Shown here: positions 24,971 through 33,319 of the stretch, piece by piece
Layout of the letters: every line of letters starts with the position of its first letter
How positions within the stretch are numbered: the stretch's first letter is position 1
Assembly (NCBI GenBank): GCA_019634415.1
Contig: JAHQVJ010000080.1
Location: forward strand, 1 to 39,950
DNA length: 39,950 nt
Origin: Myxococcales bacterium
Lineage (GTDB): Bacteria > Myxococcota_A > UBA796 > GCA-2862545
Reading direction: 5' to 3'
Translations under genes and position numbers: made by a program
Notes under the pieces: model-generated
Databases searched by the model: none
The model's input: the letters and a program-made list of their open reading frames with translations, nothing else
Told to the model about the DNA's origin: nothing

Positions 24971-27040
24971 ATGGAATACCGAGGACTGGTACTCGACGCC
25001 TTCCAAGAAGAGGCGATTCGAGCGTTACGGGCGGAGCGATCGGTGTTGGTGTGTGCCCCCACGGGCACGGGCAAGACCATCATCGCCGACTGGATCGTGG
25101 ACCACGCGCTGCAATCCGGCCGAAAGGTCGTGTACACCGCGCCCATCAAGGCACTGTCGAATCAGAAGTACCGCGACTACCGGCGCCTTCACGGCGAAGA
25201 CAAGGTGGGCCTGGTCACTGGTGATCTCGTGATCTCCCGCGACGCGCCTTGTCTGGTGATGACCACCGAGATCTTGCGAAACATGCTGCTGGCCGGAGAG
25301 GACACCGACGACCTGCTGGCGGTGGTGCTCGACGAGATCCACTTCCTGGACGACCGAGAGCGCGGCACGGTCTGGGAGGAGGTGCTGATCTATCTGCCTC
25401 CCGAGGTCCAGATCGTCGGGTTGTCCGCCACCTTGTCGAACGTGGACGACTTCGCGGCGTGGCTCGAGCACGTGCGCGACCGGCGCGTGCAGGTGGTCAC
25501 CGAGCCAACTCGTGCCGTTCCGCTGCACTTCCACCACTTCAGCGCCGACACGGGGCTGGTGGAGCCACGCCAGTACCAGCGCGTGTACCAGCGCAAGGGG
25601 GGCCGGAGCAGCGAGCGCGAGCAACGTCGAGGCCGACGGGGTCACCGAGGCCGCGGCCCCAATCGTCGCCGCTCCAAGACGTCCCACATCGCCGTGTTCC
25701 ACGCCCTACGCGAGCACGACCTGCTGCCCTACCTGTTCTTCGTGTTCTCCCGACGGGACACGGAGATGCTGGCTCGCGCGTTGGCTCAGCGGCTGAGGTA
25801 CCCGCTGCTCACCCGCGATCAGCAGGCGGACTGTGAGCTCATGATCGCGGAAGCCGAGATCGAGCTGGGGCACCCCATCGACCAGAACCTGACCCGGATG
25901 TACCGCCACGGGGTGGCGTTCCACCACGCGGGGCTACACGTGGCGCTCAAGGCCTTGGTGGAGTCTCTGTACGAGGCGCGCCTGCTGAAGGTGCTGTACT
26001 GCACCTCCACCTTCGCCCTCGGCATCAACATGCCGGCCCGGTCCGTGGTGTTCGACGGACTGAAGAAGTTCGACGGACGAGAGGTCGTGCCCCTGACCAC
26101 TCGGCAGTTCATGCAGAAAGCCGGTCGCGCTGGCCGGCGCGGCATGGACGAGGTCGGTCACGTGGTCCTCAGGATGGACTTCAGCGACTACGAGGAGTAC
26201 CAGCCGCTGCTCGAGCGCTACCGCCAGGGGCAGCCCGAGCCCGTCCGCTCCTCCTTCAACCTGTCGTTCAACTCCATCGTGAACCTGCTGGACCAACACG
26301 ACGCCGAGCGGATCCGCGACATCCTGGATCGTTCCTTCCTCTCCTGGCACCTGGACCGTCGGGCCCAGACGGACGCCCAGAAGGCATCCTCGCTGCGCGG
26401 CGGCACGGAGAAGCAGGAGAAGCAGGCTCGGAAGCTGGAGAGCCGCGCTCGACGCGCCCGCAGCCGGGTGTGGGACGAGTTTCAGGCCAAGGTGACGTTT
26501 CTGCAGCAAGTGGGCTACGTCGGCGAAGATCTCTCCTTCAACGCCGGTGCTCGCGTGTTGAAGCACCTGCAGATCGCTGAGGTATTCGTCACAGAGCTGG
26601 TGCTGGACGGAGTACTGGAAGACTTGGTTGCACCTGAACTGTTCGGCGTTCTCGCGGGAATTACGAACAGTCTTCCGCGCCACGCTCGGCCAACGTTTCG
26701 GCCACGCATGGAGGATCGGCAACTCTCCAGACACATCGGCAGGCTAAGGAATGCCTGGGCAACCATCGAGGCAGAGACGCTGTCGGGCATCGAGGTGGAC
26801 TGGGATCCCGACGTGATGCACCTCGGCCGTCTGTGGGCCCTGGGGACTTCCTTGCAGGACATCTTGGAACAGCTGCAATGCGACACGGACATCAGCGGTG
26901 ACCTGATCACCGGCTTCCGTCGGGCCAAAGATCTCGCTGGGCAGCTCCGCGACGTGTACTCGGAGTACCCAGAGAAGCAAGACCTGCTGCGAAAACTCAT
27001 TGCCACCGTGAGCCGGGACGAGGTGGAGGTGGTAGGGTGA
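24971..27040 (+). CDS. Ski2/Mtr4-like DExH-box RNA helicase
   Basis: The 689-residue protein starts at ATG 24971 (MEYRGLVLDAFQEEAIRAL, the Q-motif region). Motifs: Walker A APTGTGKT at 29-36, APIKALSNQK, DEIH at 121-124, SAT in GLSATLSN, and motif VI QKAGRAGRRG. These are the hallmarks of the Ski2-like family, which unwinds RNA for exosome-type decay in eukaryotes and has bacterial members of unclear role, mainly in Actinobacteria and some other groups. An Arg/Gly-rich insert (RGRRGHRGRGPNRRRSK) lies between the two helicase lobes and may bind RNA. The C-terminal 200 residues resemble the DSHCT region. The frame is open upstream to 24836, but that overlaps the kinase gene. Its stop overlaps the phoU start as GTGA. 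Confidence 0.87.
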   Translation: MEYRGLVLDAFQEEAIRALRAERSVLVCAPTGTGKTIIADWIVDHALQSGRKVVYTAPIKALSNQKYRDYRRLHGEDKVGLVTGDLVISRDAPCLVMTTEILRNMLLAGEDTDDLLAVVLDEIHFLDDRERGTVWEEVLIYLPPEVQIVGLSATLSNVDDFAAWLEHVRDRRVQVVTEPTRAVPLHFHHFSADTGLVEPRQYQRVYQRKGGRSSEREQRRGRRGHRGRGPNRRRSKTSHIAVFHALREHDLLPYLFFVFSRRDTEMLARALAQRLRYPLLTRDQQADCELMIAEAEIELGHPIDQNLTRMYRHGVAFHHAGLHVALKALVESLYEARLLKVLYCTSTFALGINMPARSVVFDGLKKFDGREVVPLTTRQFMQKAGRAGRRGMDEVGHVVLRMDFSDYEEYQPLLERYRQGQPEPVRSSFNLSFNSIVNLLDQHDAERIRDILDRSFLSWHLDRRAQTDAQKASSLRGGTEKQEKQARKLESRARRARSRVWDEFQAKVTFLQQVGYVGEDLSFNAGARVLKHLQIAEVFVTELVLDGVLEDLVAPELFGVLAGITNSLPRHARPTFRPRMEDRQLSRHIGRLRNAWATIEAETLSGIEVDWDPDVMHLGRLWALGTSLQDILEQLQCDTDISGDLITGFRRAKDLAGQLRDVYSEYPEKQDLLRKLIATVSRDEVEVVG

Positions 27041-27762
27041 CTACGACTCAACGGAGCAAGCCCGTTTCCGGAGTGGACCCCAAGCCTGTCCCCGACAGTG
27101 AGCCCGCGGGCGCTGTCCAGCCCGCGGATGATCTCCGCCACCTCCGGACCCTCTTCCTCCAGATGTTCGTTCGTGCCGAGTCCATGGTCCGGCTCGCCGT
27201 GCGCTCCGTCGTGGATCGCGATCCGACGTTGGGCCGATCGGTGGTGGCTGCCGATCACGAGGTGGATCGCCTCGAGGTGGAGATCGATCGGCTGTGCCTC
27301 GACTACCTGGCCATGCGAAAGCCCATCGGCCTGGAGCTCCGGGCGATCACCACCATCATGAAGATGGTGACGGATCTGGAGCGCGTGGGAGATCTCTCGG
27401 TCAACCTCGCCGAGCGCGGCCTGGAGCTGATGGCAGGTACGGGCATCGAGCCTGGCACCGACATGCCCATGATGGGCGAGATCGCAGCCGACATGCTGCG
27501 CATGGCCGCCGACGCCTTCCTCGACGCAGACGCCGAGCTGGCCCGCGCGCTGATCCAGCGAGATCGCGAGGTCGACGAGCTGAACCGGGACGCCTTCCAG
27601 AAATGGCTGGCGGCAATGGCGGCCCATCCCGATCAGGTGGACCGCGCCTTGGCACTCACCTCGATGTCCAAGTACCTCGAGCGGATCGCCGACCATGCCT
27701 GCAACCTAGGCGAGATGGTGGTCTTCCTGGTCGAGGGTCGAGACGTCCGGCACGGCCTCTGA
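27037..27762 (+). CDS. phoU: Phosphate signalling regulator PhoU
   Basis: The 241-residue protein starts at GTG 27037, four bases inside the helicase gene. After a 30-residue polar lead it carries two PhoU three-helix bundles: MFVRAESMVRLAVRSVVDRD...VVAADHEVDRLEVEIDRLCL, then ITTIMKMVTDLERVGDLSVNLAERG, then the second repeat ALIQRDREVDELNRDAFQKW and SKYLERIADHACNLGEMVVF. The E.xxxD-type metal clusters ERVGD and ERIADH are intact. PhoU represses PhoR when phosphate is plentiful and works with the Pst transporter. Here it faces phoR/phoB end to end with 18 bp between stops; no pst genes are in the window. The overlap with an RNA helicase gene is unusual. Confidence 0.92.
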   Translation: MTTTQRSKPVSGVDPKPVPDSEPAGAVQPADDLRHLRTLFLQMFVRAESMVRLAVRSVVDRDPTLGRSVVAADHEVDRLEVEIDRLCLDYLAMRKPIGLELRAITTIMKMVTDLERVGDLSVNLAERGLELMAGTGIEPGTDMPMMGEIAADMLRMAADAFLDADAELARALIQRDREVDELNRDAFQKWLAAMAAHPDQVDRALALTSMSKYLERIADHACNLGEMVVFLVEGRDVRHGL

Positions 27763-27780
27763 AGACGCGAGGGCTCCTGG

Positions 27781-29133
27781 CTAGCGAGGGGCCGCAGGAC
27801 TGGCGAGCACCACGCTGAAGGTGGTTCCCTGCCCTTCCTCGCTCTGCAGCTCCAGGTGGAAGCCACAGGCCAGGGCATAGTGCTTCACGATGGCGAGCCC
27901 CAGGCCCGTGCCGCCCTCGCGCCGGCTGCGGGCCGTGTCGATCCGGTAGAACCGCTCGAAGATCCGTTCGTGGTGCTGGCGAGCGATGCCGATCCCGTCG
28001 TCGACCACGTCGATCTGCACCACTCCGGAATCGGCTTGCTCCGCTCGCACCGACACGCTCCCACCCTCGGGCGTGTACGCAGAGGCGTTGCCCGCCAGGT
28101 TGCCCACGATCGCCGTCAGGGCATCGGGATTCACCACGGCATGGATCTCGTCGGGGCACTCCAGCGTGAAAGTCTGCCCGCGCATTGCGGCGCGATCCGC
28201 CGCAGGACCCACCGCCTCCACGAGGATGGGTCGCAGTGGCTGGTGCTCCATGGGCAGCTCTCGCCGCCGCGCCTCGATGCGATGGAGCCGCAGTAGATCC
28301 TCGAAGAGATCCCGCAAGCGACGGGTGTTGCGATCCACGGTCTTGAGGTGCTTCAGAAGGTCGTCGGGGATCCGCTCCTCGTCGTGGAGCATCGTCTCCA
28401 GGTAGCCCAGGATGGCGCTCAACGGGGTGCGGAGCTCGTGGCTGACGTTGGCCACGAAGTCGGTCCGCGCACGCTCGGCCTCGCGCCTGCCCGTGATGTC
28501 CTCGACCTGCAGCAGCACCCCCGCGTGCAGCGCCTCGGCACGTGCCACCAGATCGGAGCTCCCCGTGACGAAGACCCGCTCCGCCGCACCTCGGGTCAGG
28601 GCCTGCTCGATGACGAGGTGGATATCCACCGAGGGCACGGCCTCCAAGGGACGGCGCCCCACGGGCTCCCCTCGCAAGCGGAACATGCCGCGGAACTCGT
28701 CGTTGACGTCGGTGATCACCCCGTCGGCGCTGATCAGCGCGATGCCGAAGGAGGAGGCCTGCATGGCCTCCGCCAACACGTCGACTCGCTCCTGCAGCCT
28801 CGTCACGCGGCTCTTCACCTCGAACACGGCCTCGGTCACCGCACTGTCGAGGGCGACCAGCTCAGGATCCACCTCGTCCGTCGATCCGGCGTCCGCACCG
28901 TCCCCCCAGCGTCGGAGCCGATCCGTCAGCGACTGGATCTGCGCTCGCTGTGGCTGCACCACGCTGACGTGCCAGGCCACGGCCGCCACAGCGGCAGCCA
29001 CCAAGGCGGCCAGGCCCGTCCACGCCAGCGAGCCAGGACCGGGCGCCGCCAGCCGACCGACCGCCGTCACGAAGACGGTGGTGCCGAGGACCACCAGGGC
29101 GATCCCAGCCACCGCACGCTCCCGCAGGTACAC
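27781..29133 (-). CDS. phoR: PhoR-type sensor histidine kinase
   Basis: The 450-residue protein starts at GTG 29133, one base after the phoB stop. Two N-terminal membrane segments (VAGIALVVLGTTVFVTAVGR and TGLAALVAAAVAAVAWHVSV) with almost no periplasmic loop match PhoR. A linker and PAS domain follow at about 121-205 (SSFGIALISADGVITDVNDE). The dimerisation helix carries phospho-acceptor His222 in NVSHELRTPLSA. The ATPase domain has N box NLAGNASAY, G1 DDGIGI, F box FERFYR and G2 GTGLGLAI. The protein is complete. It senses phosphate through Pst/PhoU and phosphorylates the adjacent PhoB. The PhoB/PhoR order, and convergence with phoU, support the gene name. Confidence 0.9.
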   Translation of the reverse strand: MYLRERAVAGIALVVLGTTVFVTAVGRLAAPGPGSLAWTGLAALVAAAVAAVAWHVSVVQPQRAQIQSLTDRLRRWGDGADAGSTDEVDPELVALDSAVTEAVFEVKSRVTRLQERVDVLAEAMQASSFGIALISADGVITDVNDEFRGMFRLRGEPVGRRPLEAVPSVDIHLVIEQALTRGAAERVFVTGSSDLVARAEALHAGVLLQVEDITGRREAERARTDFVANVSHELRTPLSAILGYLETMLHDEERIPDDLLKHLKTVDRNTRRLRDLFEDLLRLHRIEARRRELPMEHQPLRPILVEAVGPAADRAAMRGQTFTLECPDEIHAVVNPDALTAIVGNLAGNASAYTPEGGSVSVRAEQADSGVVQIDVVDDGIGIARQHHERIFERFYRIDTARSRREGGTGLGLAIVKHYALACGFHLELQSEEGQGTTFSVVLASPAAPR

Positions 29134-29134
29134 G

Positions 29135-29866
29135 CTAGCGCCGCGTGGGAGAGAAGCGGTACCCCACGCCGCGGACGGTCTCGAGGAACGACGACGCCTC
29201 CCCGAGCTTCTCGCGAAGCCGCTTGACGTGTGTGTCGACGGTGCGGGTGTTGGTGTCCGGTGCCATGTCCCACACGTCCTGCAGCAACGTGCCGCGACTC
29301 TGGACCCGCCCCGGCCTCTCCGCCAGCGTCTGCAGCAGCTTGAACTCCGTGGCCGTCAGCGCGATCTCGGTGTCCGCCACGAACACCCGAAAGCCCGCCA
29401 GGTCGATGTGCAGGCTGCCGAAGTCGAGGGTGCGCTCGGCGTCGTGGCTGGGCTCCTCGCTACGCGCCGACGCCGCCCTGCGCAGGACGGCCCGCACCCG
29501 CAGCAGGAACTCCCGGATGGAGAAGGTGCTCTTGACCACGTAGTCGTCGGCGCCCACCTCGAAGCCCACCACCCGATCGATCTCCTCGCCGCGAGCCGTG
29601 AGCATGATGATGGGTGTGCCTCGCAGCGACGGATCGGCGCGCACCCGGCGACACACCTCGGTGCCGGGAAGGTCCGGCAACATCAGATCGAGCACGATCA
29701 AGGAAGGGCGTTCTTCCCGCAGCTTGTCGATGGCCTCCGTGCCCGTCGCGGCGAGACGCGTGTCGAATCCCTCACGCCGGAGGTTGACGTCCAGCAAGTT
29801 GCGGAGGTCGTCCTCGTCGTCCACGATGAGGATCGGTCCGCTGGGTTGCATCGCTGTGTCCACCAC
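29135..29866 (-). CDS. phoB: PhoB-type response regulator
   Basis: The 243-residue OmpR-family regulator starts with tandem GTG codons at 29866 and 29863, behind AGGAG; 29863 has the better spacing. ATG 29851 is also in frame. The receiver has acidic DDED at 16-19, phospho-acceptor Asp60 (LIVLDLMLPD), Thr90 and Lys112. The usual Lys-Pro that follows is replaced by Lys-Ser-Thr (VVKSTFSIREF), with one extra residue. The winged helix spans about 145-240 (TATEFKLLQTLAERPGRVQS, then TNTRTVDTHVKRLREKLG, GVGYRF). It should activate phosphate-starvation genes. It is divergent from the peptidase-barrel gene across a region with an 11-bp-period direct repeat. Confidence 0.88.
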   Translation of the reverse strand: MVDTAMQPSGPILIVDDEDDLRNLLDVNLRREGFDTRLAATGTEAIDKLREERPSLIVLDLMLPDLPGTEVCRRVRADPSLRGTPIIMLTARGEEIDRVVGFEVGADDYVVKSTFSIREFLLRVRAVLRRAASARSEEPSHDAERTLDFGSLHIDLAGFRVFVADTEIALTATEFKLLQTLAERPGRVQSRGTLLQDVWDMAPDTNTRTVDTHVKRLREKLGEASSFLETVRGVGYRFSPTRR

Positions 29867-29962
29867 GGCTCCTGCTCCGTCATCGAGACCCTGTTTCCGC
29901 GGGTCCTACGAACGACTTCGAGCCGCCGCTAACGCGGGCTCGTGACCCGTCGCAAGGGCAAT

Positions 29963-29981
29963 CACGCAACTGGCACGCAAC
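29963..29981. promoter_or_regulatory. Direct repeat with 11-bp period, candidate PhoB site
   Basis: cacgcaac occurs at 29963-29970 and again at 29974-29981, separated by tgg, so the period is 11 bp. A partial copy cgcaa lies at 29951-29955. Known Pho boxes are direct repeats with the same 11-bp period bound by a PhoB dimer, though the sequence here is not the E. coli one. It lies about 100 bp upstream of phoB and 30 bp upstream of the peptidase-barrel start. The PhoB link is inference from architecture and location only. Confidence 0.35.
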
Positions 29982-30010
29982 CCTCGCACGATCGCGCTAT
30001 CGTTCGCGCC

Positions 30011-33000
30011 ATGACGTTTTGCCGCATCATGGCATGCCTCGCTTGCCTGCTCTTCGCTGGAGGCTCGGCCGAGGCCGCCACCTACGACCCCGACCTGAAG
30101 TGGCGCACGCTGCGCACCGAGCACTTCGACATCCACTTCCACCAGGGCATCGAGCAAGTCGCAGACGAGTTCTCCGGCATGGTGGAGGGCGTGTACGAGG
30201 ACATGGCCGACGAGCTGAAGTGGGAGCTGCGTCAGCGCGTGGACGTCACCCTCATCGATCGCACCGACGCCGCGAACGGCTTTGCCACCACCGTGCCCTA
30301 CAACTCCATCACGGTGTTCGTGACCGCGCCCACCGAGGCGTCCACCCTCAACACCTACGAGGACTGGTCCACCACCATCTTCACGCACGAGCTGACGCAC
30401 GTGCTGCACATGGAGACCAACCACGGCATCGTACGAGCCGCACGGGCAGTAGTGGGGCGGATCGCGTCCACCAACGACGTCTCCCCGGGTTGGATCATCG
30501 AGGGCTTCGCCACGTTCCAGGAGACGCGTCAGTCCACGGGCGGTCGAGGGCGTGCCTCGTGGCCGGCCATGATCAAACGCACGGCGGTGCTCGAAGACGA
30601 CTTCCCTCCCCTCGGCAACCTCGACGGATTCCAGCCCACCCCGCCCTCGGGAAACCTCCGCTACCTGTTCGGCCAGGACTTCATCCAGTACGTCTCCGAT
30701 CACGCGGGTCGGGACGTGTGGACGCGCTGGACGCACACCTACGGCAGCTCCGTGCCGTTCCTGCTGCCCACCAAGAAGGTGTTCGGGCGGCGGCTGGTGC
30801 CGCTGTACTACGACTGGAAGCGGCACCTGGCAGACACCTACGAGGCGCAGGCAGAGGCGGTGAGGCGCGAGGGAGAGACCATCGGGCGGCTGGTGAGCGA
30901 CGCAGAGGCCTCCTGTGTGGCGCCCGCGTTCTCGCCGGACGGGGAGAAGCTGGTCTGGTCGTGCGTGGACCTGAACAAGGGGTCGTCGATCTGGATGGCC
31001 GACGACATGGGCTTCGCTCCCGAGGTGCTGCTCAAGGACTTCGGCGCGGCCTACTTCACCTGGCGCGCCGACAGCAAGGCCTTCGTCTACGCCTCCACCC
31101 ACATCGTGAACCGCTTCAACGTGTGGTCCGACATCTACATGCACACCCTGGGCGGCGGCACCACGGCGCTGACGTCGGGAGCGCGCGCGCGTGATCCGGA
31201 CTTCTCGCCCGACGGTAGCCGGCTGCTGTACGTGACCAACCGCGCCCAGAACAACCAGCTGCAGACGATGACGGTGGATCGTCGGCGTCAGACGCTCACC
31301 GACAACAGCGACCACACGCAGTACTCCACGCCGCGACACGCCCCCAACGGCCAGTCGGTGGCCCTGTCGGTGTGGCAGGACGGACGTCGCGACCTGTGGA
31401 TCTACGGCGTGGACGGCGCCCCTCGGCGCCGCGTGACTGCCGACACCGCCATCGACGCCGACCCCGTGTGGTCGGCGGACGGACGGCTGCTGTTCTTCTC
31501 CAGCGACCGCTCGTCGATCCCGAACATCTACGCCGTGGACGTACAGACAGAGCGGCTCTACCAGATCACCAACGTGGTCACCGGAGCGGTGAAGCCCACG
31601 GTGCACCCCGACGGCAGCCGCATCGCGTACATGCAGTACAGCGCCGACGGTTGGGACATCCGCGTGCTGGAGCTGGATCGCGAACAGTGGATCGATCGCG
31701 GCCTGCTGCCCCGGCCCCTTCGGCACGGCATGCCCCTGGCCGAGGCGGTGGGTGAGCCGAAAGGCCCGCAGCCGAAGGCAAGGGCCCAAGGGAATGGTAG
31801 CGCGACGGAGTCGCGCGGGATTCCGGCCAGCGAGGCGGTGGCCGTGGTGGACGGGAGCGTGTGGGAGGAGCCCCCGGAGACGCTTGCTCGCAAGCGGCGC
31901 GCGCCGAAGAAGCCCACACTCGTGGCCATGGATCCCTTCCCGTTCCAGCCGCGGCAGGATCCCGACGTGCTGGACAACTTCCAGGACACCGAGGTGGAGG
32001 ACGTCTTCGGCGACGAGCAGGACTACCCGTTCCAGCTCACACCCCGACGCTACAACCCCCTGCGGTCGCTGCCTCCCCGCTACGTGCTGCCGTTCATCCG
32101 CACCACTCCCTTCCGCCCTCGACAGCCATGGACCTTCACCTGCGTCGACCAGGTGCTGTTCTGCCCTTCGCTGCAGGTCAGCGTCTCGAGCAGCGCCACC
32201 GATGCACTCCGGCGCTACGGGTGGGGCGCCTCCCTGAGCTACCGCACCGACGCCAACTACGTGGGCGCCTCGGCCGCGGTCACCATCAACCGGTTCCTGC
32301 CCGTCTACACCTTCGCCGCCTCCACGCGGGCCGTGGCGGCTGCCCAGCTCACCTTCGTGGATCCCGAGGCGCCGCTGGCGGAGGACGGCTCGGTCCAGGT
32401 GCAGAGCACGGACCCGCCCACCATCTACTGGGAGCGCCGCACCAGCGCGTCCGCCACCGTGAGCTGGCCCTATCGGCTGCGGGCCACCGCCTTCGCCCAG
32501 TACAGCCTGACGGATCGGCAGCCCCGCTTCGAGCTGCCCGACAACACCTACCTGCCCAACATCCCCCTGATCGGTCGGGTGGGCACCCTGTCGGGAGGCT
32601 GGCGCTATGGCTGGTCGCAGCCCACGGCGCTCGCCATCTCCCCCGAGGACGGCCGGGTGTTCTCGCTGGTGGGCTCGCTGCTTCACCCCTGGCTGGGCAC
32701 CGCGGTGAAGAACCTGGAGACCGGGGAGCTCGAGCCCATCACCCAGCTCCAGGTCACCAGCGAGACGCGGCAGTACGTGGTGATGCCCTGGCTGGCGAAC
32801 CACGTGCTCGCCGGACGGGCAGCGGGCGGGGTGAGCTTCGGCAATGCCGACTTTCTGGGCAACTACCTCCTCGGCGGAGCCATCGGCGACACGGGCTTCT
32901 CGGTGGTGCCGGACTCGCTGCGCATGGTGCGCGGCTACCCGCTCGCCTTCGACATCGGCGACATGTACTGGCTGGGCTCCCTCGAATACCGACTCCCCCT

Positions 33001-33319
33001 GTGGCACGTCAACCGAGGCGTCGGCACCGTCCCCGTCTTCGCTCGCAACTTGTCTGCGGCCGTCTTCGTGGACGCGGGCAACGCGTTCAACAACCCGTCC
33101 GTGAGCACCGGTCGCCCCGCGACCTTCCCCGAGCTCGGTCGTGCCGCCGTCGAGCAGCCGTTGGTGGGGGTCGGCGCCGAACTCAGCTGGCGCGCCATCA
33201 TCGGGTGGGGCATCGGGCTGCAAGGTCGCCTAGGCTGGGCCGTGGGGCTCACCGAGGGCGGCTACCGTCCACAAGACGGGATCTTTCCGTTCTATGCTCA
33301 ACTCGGAGGTTCGTTCTGA
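30011..33319 (+). CDS. Secreted gluzincin-like peptidase fused to a TolB-like propeller and an outer-membrane barrel
   Basis: The 1102-residue protein starts at ATG 30011, where a signal peptide begins (ACLACLLFAGGSAEA). Residues about 25-260 are a peptidase MA-like domain: zinc motif HELTH (His126, Glu127, His130) and the third ligand Glu164 in GWIIEGFATFQE. Residues about 290-590 carry TolB/WD40-like PD40 repeats (VAPAFSPDGEKLVWSC, ARDPDFSPDGSRLLYVTNRA, DADPVWSADGRLLFFSSDRS, KPTVHPDGSRIAYMQYS). A charged linker follows (about 600-690), then a beta-rich region to the end resembling the BamA/surface-antigen barrel (GYPLAFDIGDMYWLGSLEYR, AAVFVDAGNAF, VGVGAELSWRAIIGWGIGLQ). The barrel should sit in the outer membrane with the protease attached. 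The closing GGSF is typical of a BamA-type end. The next gene overlaps its stop. Confidence 0.82.
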   Translation: MTFCRIMACLACLLFAGGSAEAATYDPDLKWRTLRTEHFDIHFHQGIEQVADEFSGMVEGVYEDMADELKWELRQRVDVTLIDRTDAANGFATTVPYNSITVFVTAPTEASTLNTYEDWSTTIFTHELTHVLHMETNHGIVRAARAVVGRIASTNDVSPGWIIEGFATFQETRQSTGGRGRASWPAMIKRTAVLEDDFPPLGNLDGFQPTPPSGNLRYLFGQDFIQYVSDHAGRDVWTRWTHTYGSSVPFLLPTKKVFGRRLVPLYYDWKRHLADTYEAQAEAVRREGETIGRLVSDAEASCVAPAFSPDGEKLVWSCVDLNKGSSIWMADDMGFAPEVLLKDFGAAYFTWRADSKAFVYASTHIVNRFNVWSDIYMHTLGGGTTALTSGARARDPDFSPDGSRLLYVTNRAQNNQLQTMTVDRRRQTLTDNSDHTQYSTPRHAPNGQSVALSVWQDGRRDLWIYGVDGAPRRRVTADTAIDADPVWSADGRLLFFSSDRSSIPNIYAVDVQTERLYQITNVVTGAVKPTVHPDGSRIAYMQYSADGWDIRVLELDREQWIDRGLLPRPLRHGMPLAEAVGEPKGPQPKARAQGNGSATESRGIPASEAVAVVDGSVWEEPPETLARKRRAPKKPTLVAMDPFPFQPRQDPDVLDNFQDTEVEDVFGDEQDYPFQLTPRRYNPLRSLPPRYVLPFIRTTPFRPRQPWTFTCVDQVLFCPSLQVSVSSSATDALRRYGWGASLSYRTDANYVGASAAVTINRFLPVYTFAASTRAVAAAQLTFVDPEAPLAEDGSVQVQSTDPPTIYWERRTSASATVSWPYRLRATAFAQYSLTDRQPRFELPDNTYLPNIPLIGRVGTLSGGWRYGWSQPTALAISPEDGRVFSLVGSLLHPWLGTAVKNLETGELEPITQLQVTSETRQYVVMPWLANHVLAGRAAGGVSFGNADFLGNYLLGGAIGDTGFSVVPDSLRMVRGYPLAFDIGDMYWLGSLEYRLPLWHVNRGVGTVPVFARNLSAAVFVDAGNAFNNPSVSTGRPATFPELGRAAVEQPLVGVGAELSWRAIIGWGIGLQGRLGWAVGLTEGGYRPQDGIFPFYAQLGGSF
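33305..33318 (+). promoter_or_regulatory. Ribosome binding site and CTG start of the transglycosylase gene
   Basis: GGAGG at 33305-33309 is followed by six bases and then CTG at 33316-33318, whose last two bases open the TGA stop of the upstream gene (CTGA). No ATG, GTG or TTG in this frame gives the signal peptide that follows. The spacing, the overlap and the signal peptide all point to initiation at CTG. Confidence 0.65.

Noticed and set aside
29970..29990. Sigma-54-like site (tggcacg) before the peptidase-barrel gene
   Set aside because: The -12 GC is at the wrong distance from the -24 GG.
29906..33223. 1105-codon minus-strand ORF opposite the peptidase-barrel gene
   Set aside because: No recognisable domains; low-complexity His/Arg/Gly/Val composition; the plus strand carries signal peptide, zinc motif and barrel.
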